Assembly: GCA_934394565.1 (NCBI GenBank) | Contig: CAKRQV010000013.1 | Span: forward strand, 21,805-85,804 | Origin: an uncultured Lachnospiraceae bacterium | GTDB taxonomy: Bacteria; Bacillota; Clostridia; Lachnospirales; Lachnospiraceae | Length of the DNA: 64,000 nucleotides | Direction: 5' to 3' | In this document: in pieces, positions 58,334-64,000 of the stretch | Numbering within the stretch: the first letter of the stretch is position 1 | How the letters are laid out: each line of letters begins with the position of its first letter | The notes under the pieces: generated by a model | Told to the model about the DNA's origin: nothing | Databases searched by the model: none | What the model saw: the letters and a program-made list of their open reading frames with translations, nothing else | Made by a program: the position numbers and the translations under genes

Positions 58334-60121
58334 GTGACAGCTTTTATGATACATTTCTTCCTATGTAATATATTGATCAGTGGTATTATTGTCATTCTTC
58401 TGCTTCTCAAACGGCTCTTAAAAAACAGCCTGTCCAGCCGGATGCAGTACAATCTGTGGCTTCTGTTGCTCGGGCTTTTGGCCGTTCCCTTTATCCCGTT
58501 CCGTTTCATTGGCTTACCGCAGATTTTTTCCTGGCTTACCGGTCTCTGGAACTCACCTTCCCCCGTCCCGCTCACCAATACCGTCCAGGCCATAACATCC
58601 CCAAATTCCAACTGGATGAATGACTTTGCGATTTCCGTCAACAGTAAAACGCCACCTATCACTGGATACATCGTCGCAGGAATATGGTTTGCCGGTATGT
58701 TCATCATGATACTTTCACTTATCAAATCCACTCTCCGTTTGCGCAGTTTAAAAAACTCTGCTCTTCCACTGCAAAATCAGGAAGTACGCATACTGTATCA
58801 TCGATGTCTGGAGGAAATGAACATCCACCGGGATATTCCCGTTTGCAGCACTGCATTTCTGAAATCGCCCATGATCATCGGATTTGTACAGCCATGCATT
58901 TATCTTCCGATCCATCTGATCTCTGCTTATAACGAAGTGGATCTTAAGTATATGCTGTTGCATGAATTACAGCATTACAGACATCACGATGCCCTCGCCA
59001 ATGTCCTGATGAATCTTGCCGGAGTGGTATATTGGTTTCACCCGCTTGTATGGTTTTCTCTGAAAGAAATGCGAAACGACAGAGAGATCGCCTGCGACAC
59101 CTCTGTTTTGCAGATGCTTGACGATGATGCTTACGCGGACTATGGAAACACGCTCATTAACTTTGCGGAGAAAATATCGATGACTTCTTTTCCCTTTTCT
59201 TCCGGTCTTGGTGGAAATAAAAAACAGATACAGCGAAGGATTATCCATATTGCCTCCTATGAGAAACCAACCTTTGCAAAAAAGCTAAAAGGCACAGTTG
59301 CCTTTGCGCTGATGGTGCTCCTGCTTGTCGGACTTACTCCCGCTTTGTCTGCATACGCGGCAGATACTGATCATTATGCATGGGAATCTTCTTCTGCACA
59401 GATTTCCTATGTTGATCTTTCTTCTTACTTTGGAACATACGACGGCAGCTTTGTTATGTACGATGCAGGAAATAACGCCTGGAGCATACACAATATCGAT
59501 CATGCGCTCCTGCGCGTCTCACCGGATTCTACCTATAAGATATACGATGCCCTGTTCGCTCTGGAGGCAGGCATCATTACACCGGAACATTCCCTTATGG
59601 TATGGGACGGTACATCGTATCCTTTTGAAGCATGGAACGCCGACCAGACCCTGCCATCTGCCATGGCTTCCTCTGTGAACTGGTACTTTCAATCCCTTGA
59701 CAGACAACTTGGTATGACTGCCCTTTCTGACGATATCCGTAACATCGGTTATGGAAATGAAAACATTGGCGGCGATCTTTCTGCCTATTGGATGGAAGGC
59801 ACTTTGGAGATAGCCCCTGTAGAACAGGTGGAGCTTTTAGTCGGACTGCAGAATAACAGCTTCGGCTTCGCCCCTGAAAATGTCCATGCCGTAAAAGATG
59901 CCCTCCGCCTTTTTTCTTCCGATGACGCAATATACTATGGCAAGACCGGTACTGGTCGTGTGGATGGTCAGGATGTCAACGGATGGTTCGTGGGCTTTAT
60001 TGAAACGCCAGATACGACATACTATTTTGCCACGAACATCCAAGCCGACAGCAAGGCCACCGGAAGCACTGCGAGCGAAATTACCATGTCAATTCTGTCT
60101 GATATGGCCATTTGGAAATAA
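58334..60121 (+). CDS. blaR1: BlaR1/MecR1-type beta-lactam sensor protease
   Basis: 595 residues. Four membrane segments surround an M56 zinc protease: YMLLHELQHYRHHDALANVL carries HExxH and REIACDTSVL the later Glu. The extracytoplasmic sensor is class D beta-lactamase-like: the acylation Ser in DSTYKIYDAL (SxxK), SVNW (SxN-type) and YYGKTGTGRVDG (KTG). Beta-lactam acylation would activate the protease and lift BlaI repression. The start is a GTG at 58334 with AGGAGA upstream; the longer frame from 58214 overlaps blaI. Confidence 0.92.
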   Translation: MTAFMIHFFLCNILISGIIVILLLLKRLLKNSLSSRMQYNLWLLLLGLLAVPFIPFRFIGLPQIFSWLTGLWNSPSPVPLTNTVQAITSPNSNWMNDFAISVNSKTPPITGYIVAGIWFAGMFIMILSLIKSTLRLRSLKNSALPLQNQEVRILYHRCLEEMNIHRDIPVCSTAFLKSPMIIGFVQPCIYLPIHLISAYNEVDLKYMLLHELQHYRHHDALANVLMNLAGVVYWFHPLVWFSLKEMRNDREIACDTSVLQMLDDDAYADYGNTLINFAEKISMTSFPFSSGLGGNKKQIQRRIIHIASYEKPTFAKKLKGTVAFALMVLLLVGLTPALSAYAADTDHYAWESSSAQISYVDLSSYFGTYDGSFVMYDAGNNAWSIHNIDHALLRVSPDSTYKIYDALFALEAGIITPEHSLMVWDGTSYPFEAWNADQTLPSAMASSVNWYFQSLDRQLGMTALSDDIRNIGYGNENIGGDLSAYWMEGTLEIAPVEQVELLVGLQNNSFGFAPENVHAVKDALRLFSSDDAIYYGKTGTGRVDGQDVNGWFVGFIETPDTTYYFATNIQADSKATGSTASEITMSILSDMAIWK

Positions 60122-60131
60122 TAAAAGAGGC

Positions 60132-62252
60132 CTATTTATAGTTAAACCACTCGTCCAGAACCAGGCTGTCTTTACGGACAACATACCCGCTGCCGCCTCT
60201 TTCTTTTACATCCTCCACCATACTGATCATCAATATCGGACGATCCATGGTTTCTTCCGCTGTAAAAACGGCAAACCAGCCTAATTCCGTACCGGAGATA
60301 TCCTCCTTTGACGCCTTGATCTCTGCCGTACCTGTTTTTCCTGCCAGAACGATATCCTCCCGATGGGCTGCGTATCCGGTTCCATGGGAATCATTCACAA
60401 CCTTTTTCATTCCCTCCAATACCTTACCTGCCGTTTCCGTGGAAAATGCGCCGGATATCCAGTACTCTGCTGTTTCGTTGTCCTGACAGAGCAGATACGG
60501 TTTTATGACATTGCCCGCATTACAGAATGCAGAATAGATACAGGCCAGATGCAGCGGATTCACCAGAATCTGTCCCTGACCGTAACCACTGTCTGCCAGC
60601 TGTATTTCCGTTTCTATATGCTCTGCATTCGAATACTGCGACTCTGCCATTTTTACTGCAAACGGCAGCTCTGTGTGAAACCCAAGCTTTGTCAGGGAAT
60701 TTTCCAGCGTATCTGCACCGATGTTCAATGCTGCCTTCGCAAAGTAAATATTATCGGAATATATCAGCGCATTCTCCAAAGTCACCGGCTCGTATGTATG
60801 CAGGGTCGTTACATAATACGAGCCCCACGATGTATCCTTCTGCCAGCGTAACCCTTCACTTCCATAATCCTCCTCCGGATCGATCGCTCCTGCTTCCAGA
60901 CCGACCGCAGCTGTAACAGGCTTAAATGTCGAGCCCGGACACCAGATCTGCCGGAACCGGTTATACAGTGGCTTGTCCTCATCCTCATTCCATGTTGCCC
61001 ACTGTTCCCCGGACAATCCCAGAATAAAGGCATTGGTGTCATAGGATGGTGTACTGACCAGTGCCAGCACTTCTCCGGTATAAGGATTCATGACCACAGA
61101 ACACCCCTTATCCTCCTGAAACTGTGTATACAGGGCCGTCTGAAGACCGGCATCTATGGTCAGCTGAATATTCTGACCATGCTGTACCAGAATACTTGCA
61201 AGTTCTTCTTTCTCTTTTCCCTCCGCATTGACAATGCATATCCTGCTGCCATTTTTCCCTTTCAGCTCCTTTTCAAACAGACTTTCCACGCCGCTTCTGC
61301 CAATCACACTGTTCTCCGTATATCCTTCTCCTGCATGTTTTTCCAGATCTTCGGCCGTGACGCTTTGTACATACCCTACCAGATGTGCAGCCGCTTCACC
61401 CAGCGGATACTTACGAACTTCAACATCCGATATCATAACTCCGGAAATTTCCAGCAACCGCTCCTGTCTTTCCTTTTCCCGCAATACTGCTTCGTCCGGT
61501 TCTGCTTTCAACAGCTCGGTCTCTTCCACACCAGGAATCGTTTTCAGCGGAACAAAGGAATCTTCCCGTACCCACTTTGCTGCCAGCTTTTTTTCTACCG
61601 CTTCAGGCGTAATTTCCAGCAGTTCTGCTGTCTTTGTGATAACTTCATCCCTGTTTTCCATTTTTCCTGGAACAATGCCCACCGAAGCCGCCGTGCCTTT
61701 TCCCGCCAGAACCCGTCCATTTCTGTCCAGAATTTCTCCCCGATCCGCCGGTATAGCAGAAACGCTTACCTTATCTGTAGCTGTTAAATTTGGAAAGATC
61801 AGAGAATCATACCAGATCAGCCCGTATCCATCTTCCTCCTCAGCAAAAAAAGCTTCATTTTTGAAACTTATGTTCCCTGCAACGGTATCAAAAGATGTCT
61901 GATACATTACCGACAGCTCTTCTTCATCGTATGCGATGATCTCGACTTGCATATTCCGGATTTCGATGCCCTCGTAAATCGCTGCATTGCGTTTTATAAA
62001 ATCCTCCTGACGTATACTGTCAGCCACCTCCGTATCCAGCATCGCATACATTTGTTCATATTCCTGTGCCGGAATGTGCTGCATATATTCGACCAGGAGT
62101 TCTTCGGGTGTTTTCCACGCTTTCTCCTTTTTTAACAGGACTGTCGCGCCTGCCGCGGTCGTAAGTACCGCAATTCCGGTAACAATGATCGCAATATACA
62201 AGAATCTGCGTTTTATTTTTCTGCTTTTATGTCGGTTTTGTTTTTTCTTCAT
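60132..62252 (-). CDS. Penicillin-binding transpeptidase with MecA-type N-domain
   Basis: 706 residues. One N-terminal membrane helix (FLYIAIIVTGIAVLTTAAGA), an NTF2-like MecA_N domain (KTPEELLVEYMQHIPAQEYE), a PBP dimer domain (ADRGEILDRNGRVLAGKG), and a transpeptidase: WCPGSTFKPV (SxxK Ser), IYSDNIYFAK (SxN) and LAGKTGTAEI (KTG). This is the class of MecA and PBP3 of Enterococcus, which give low beta-lactam affinity; affinity here cannot be read from sequence. GGAGG supports the ATG at 62252. It converges with blaR1 (10 bp) and is transcribed after the 63587 gene from a BlaI-controlled promoter. Confidence 0.92.
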   Translation of the reverse strand: MKKKQNRHKSRKIKRRFLYIAIIVTGIAVLTTAAGATVLLKKEKAWKTPEELLVEYMQHIPAQEYEQMYAMLDTEVADSIRQEDFIKRNAAIYEGIEIRNMQVEIIAYDEEELSVMYQTSFDTVAGNISFKNEAFFAEEEDGYGLIWYDSLIFPNLTATDKVSVSAIPADRGEILDRNGRVLAGKGTAASVGIVPGKMENRDEVITKTAELLEITPEAVEKKLAAKWVREDSFVPLKTIPGVEETELLKAEPDEAVLREKERQERLLEISGVMISDVEVRKYPLGEAAAHLVGYVQSVTAEDLEKHAGEGYTENSVIGRSGVESLFEKELKGKNGSRICIVNAEGKEKEELASILVQHGQNIQLTIDAGLQTALYTQFQEDKGCSVVMNPYTGEVLALVSTPSYDTNAFILGLSGEQWATWNEDEDKPLYNRFRQIWCPGSTFKPVTAAVGLEAGAIDPEEDYGSEGLRWQKDTSWGSYYVTTLHTYEPVTLENALIYSDNIYFAKAALNIGADTLENSLTKLGFHTELPFAVKMAESQYSNAEHIETEIQLADSGYGQGQILVNPLHLACIYSAFCNAGNVIKPYLLCQDNETAEYWISGAFSTETAGKVLEGMKKVVNDSHGTGYAAHREDIVLAGKTGTAEIKASKEDISGTELGWFAVFTAEETMDRPILMISMVEDVKERGGSGYVVRKDSLVLDEWFNYK

Positions 62253-62336
62253 GCTGTCCTCCATTTATTTTCCTTTAAAATTACATATGTAAAATTTTTA
62301 AGTAAAATTCTGCTGCTTTCCATACGCCTCACTGCA

Positions 62337-63587
62337 TCATTCTTTACGAATACGGTATTGATACTCTGGGATTTCCTTACTTCCGTCATTCAGGATTTTA
62401 TTTCCCAGATATTGAAAACTGCCATCATTCGCAAACTTTACGGTAAGCTCATGAGTGATCACTGCATTGTCACACAGGATCATATCACACACAGCAGCTA
62501 CCGTCAGCGTCACTGTTCCATCCGCATTTTCTCTGGTTCCGGTAACCTCCGGCAGTGAAGTTCCAAAGAATGTAGGTGCATAATTCAGACACCCGGATCG
62601 CTCCGAGACATACATCTGCTTTTCTTTATCAAATACAGCCCAGGACTGGAGCTGCTCGGCCGTTACCGGAAGATATTCCATGATCAGACGCTCAAATTCT
62701 TCTTTTGGTATCCCACCGGTATACGCATTTGCCGGAAACTTTTTCTGATATTTCATCCCATACAGATATTCATACAGACCATTGTAGTCCAGCTCTTCCA
62801 TATGCCCCGTATCCCAGTCCGAACATAAAAGATTATTCCCCTGATACCCCAGACCCTGTACACATTTTTCTGACAGTTCCCGCAGTTTTTCATCCATTGG
62901 CTTTACTCTGATCAGACGGCTTTCATTCACAATCTCTGTAACCTCCGGTGGTTCCGGAACACATACCGCATACCCAAACCAGCCTGTCTCTGTATACTTC
63001 CACTCTTTTATCCTTGCATAAGATATATTGTACAATTCACAGATATTCCTGCTATTTAATGTGGCAGATGCACTGAGTACATACATATCTTTTCCGTTAA
63101 ACATAAATTTCTCTCTGCCAATGCTGCCGTCCGAATGCAGCTCGTAAAGCACTACGGAACCAGCCTTCTCCTCCTGACAGTTTGTAAGAAAATCTTCGAC
63201 CTCTTTATAATTTTCCACCGCAGCATATGCTTTCCCCGTTGTAACCGGATATCCATTTTCCTTTATACGATTCTGCATTTTGTCGATGGTCTCATCATCC
63301 AGAACTGTATGGATTGCACTCCCTTTATCTGTCTGGGCATAGATATCCGACATAAGCTCCAGAACTGTTTCACAGGCATCCTCCGCTTCTTTTCTTTCCA
63401 ACGCAGTAATGGGGAGGGCATAACCTTTTCCCCATTGTTCTGCAGCATCTCCTTTGTCATTCCCATTTTCTTTCATAAATGTGACCTCTCTGCATTCCGG
63501 CAACAGACTGTTGAATGTCTGATCCTGTCTTATACAACTACATAACAGGCAGATGATGGGAACGGTGAAACATATACGTTTTCTCAT
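62337..63587 (-). CDS. Lipoprotein of the beta-lactam cluster (probably DUF6070)
   Basis: 416 residues. A short lipoprotein-type signal, MRKRICFTVPIICLLCSCIR (lipobox LCSC), precedes an extracytoplasmic domain with few hallmarks (ALPITALERKEAEDACETVL; YNGLYEYLYGMKYQKKFPAN). From memory it fits the DUF6070 proteins found beside similar PBP genes. AAAGGA precedes the ATG. It is the first gene of the PBP operon and carries two BlaI operators upstream, so it should be induced by beta-lactams; it may help the PBP fold or work at the outer face (inference). Confidence 0.75.
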   Translation of the reverse strand: MRKRICFTVPIICLLCSCIRQDQTFNSLLPECREVTFMKENGNDKGDAAEQWGKGYALPITALERKEAEDACETVLELMSDIYAQTDKGSAIHTVLDDETIDKMQNRIKENGYPVTTGKAYAAVENYKEVEDFLTNCQEEKAGSVVLYELHSDGSIGREKFMFNGKDMYVLSASATLNSRNICELYNISYARIKEWKYTETGWFGYAVCVPEPPEVTEIVNESRLIRVKPMDEKLRELSEKCVQGLGYQGNNLLCSDWDTGHMEELDYNGLYEYLYGMKYQKKFPANAYTGGIPKEEFERLIMEYLPVTAEQLQSWAVFDKEKQMYVSERSGCLNYAPTFFGTSLPEVTGTRENADGTVTLTVAAVCDMILCDNAVITHELTVKFANDGSFQYLGNKILNDGSKEIPEYQYRIRKE

Positions 63588-63624
63588 ACACAGTGTCCTT
63601 TCTTATGTTTGTTATGGATATTTT

Positions 63625-63638
63625 CTTACACTTGTAAG
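63625..63638. promoter_or_regulatory. BlaI operator 1 of the PBP operon
   Basis: CTTACACTTGTAAG, arms CTTACA/TGTAAG, 38-51 bp before the start codon of the lipoprotein gene and downstream of its -10 box. Confidence 0.85.
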
Positions 63639-63668
63639 ATTTTATTCCAAAAAAATATTTTGTTGTTG

Positions 63669-63702
63669 TTTGTATCTTACATTTGTAAGATACAAACGTC
63701 AA
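63669..63702 (-). promoter_or_regulatory. PBP operon promoter with embedded BlaI operator 2
   Basis: On the minus strand TTGACG (63697-63702), 17 bp and TAAGAT (63674-63679). A 28-bp perfect palindrome at 63669-63696 (TTTGTATCTTACA, TT, then its mirror) contains the TACA/TGTA core and covers the spacer and the -10. Binding there would block RNA polymerase. Confidence 0.85.
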
Positions 63703-63744
63703 GTCTTTATTTTTACTTTTTCAGTTGGTATGTTCCTTCTCCGG

Positions 63745-63968
63745 TGTACACTGTGACCAGAGACGCACAGATTGCCCGCATCAACGGGCTGCAGGATTTC
63801 ATTAAGTAACAGCCCACACACCCGGAGGCCTTCGATGAATCCCTGGTAAAGCGCTGGCTCGAGCGCATCATTGTCCGGGATGACCACTTCACTGTGGAAC
63901 TTAAATCCGGATTGAAAACTGAGGAGAAGAACTTAAAGACCACTCCTGGATCGGATTGTGCACATTAA
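63745..63968 (+). pseudogene. Serine recombinase C-terminal remnant
   Basis: In one plus frame the sequence reads TRDAQIARINGLQDFIK, an in-frame TAA (63807-63809), then QPTHPEAFDESLVKRWLERI, VRDDHFTVELKSG and a stop at 63966. This is the end of a large serine recombinase of the kind carried by integrative elements of gut Clostridia. The catalytic part is absent, so it is a decayed remnant. It marks the edge of the beta-lactam cluster and suggests arrival on a mobile element. Its left limit is approximate. Confidence 0.75.
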
Positions 63969-64000
63969 ACGCACTTGCCATTGATGAGCCATTAGAATAT

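Overview
The window looks like chromosome of a Firmicute of class Clostridia, most likely a gut Lachnospiraceae. The support is AGGAGG-type ribosome binding sites, sigma-A promoters, the sugar-degradation genes (GH2, GH3, GH78 with a GPH symporter), GHKL/LytTR and BlaI/BlaR1 signalling, class B sortase, and lipoproteins with Gram-positive style signals. No rRNA, tRNA or CRISPR array was seen. Almost all genes lie on the minus strand.

Layout. 1-6.3 kb: a partial membrane protein, a class B sortase, and two near-identical Rpn-type PD-(D/E)XK nuclease genes that bracket an ECF sigma factor, a DUF4179 protein and a broken lipoprotein/ABC-ATPase junction. 6.3-11.9 kb: an MMPL/RND exporter and a secreted coiled-coil protein, divergent from a TetR regulator. 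12-16.5 kb: a purine and ureide set (M20 amidohydrolase, AzgA-type permease, adenine deaminase). 16.7-19.8 kb: a small ferredoxin-thioredoxin-reductase-like protein and a GH2 enzyme on the plus strand. 19.9-30 kb: a GHKL/LytTR two-component system and a GH78 - GPH symporter - circularly permuted GH3 - small membrane protein operon. 30.3-32.2 kb: a phage-type lysozyme and a HipA-like kinase homologue.

32.3-45.2 kb: a run of fifteen minus-strand genes, probably one or a few operons, built around an SPFH protein with zinc ribbons, two zinc-ribbon membrane proteins, a TPM-domain protein, two DUF4428 proteins, a TMEM43-like protein and several lipoproteins. It resembles an enlarged Bacillus ydjGHI membrane-stress set, without a visible PspA. 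45.4-48.4 kb: a transmembrane LuxR-type regulator paired with an orphan solute-binding lipoprotein. 48.6-55.4 kb: a large repeat-rich surface protein, a 5'-nucleotidase-type metallophosphatase and a beta-helix lipoprotein. The promoter regions at 45.3, 52.2 and 55.5 kb share one multi-arm palindromic operator, which suggests a single regulator for the SPFH module and the surface genes; the adjacent transmembrane LuxR protein is the obvious candidate.

55.6-64 kb: MgtE, a NimA-like flavoprotein, and a mec-like beta-lactam response cluster (BlaI, BlaR1, a PBP with a MecA-type N-domain, and a lipoprotein) with BlaI operators at both promoters. It ends at a decayed serine-recombinase remnant, which suggests mobile-element ancestry.
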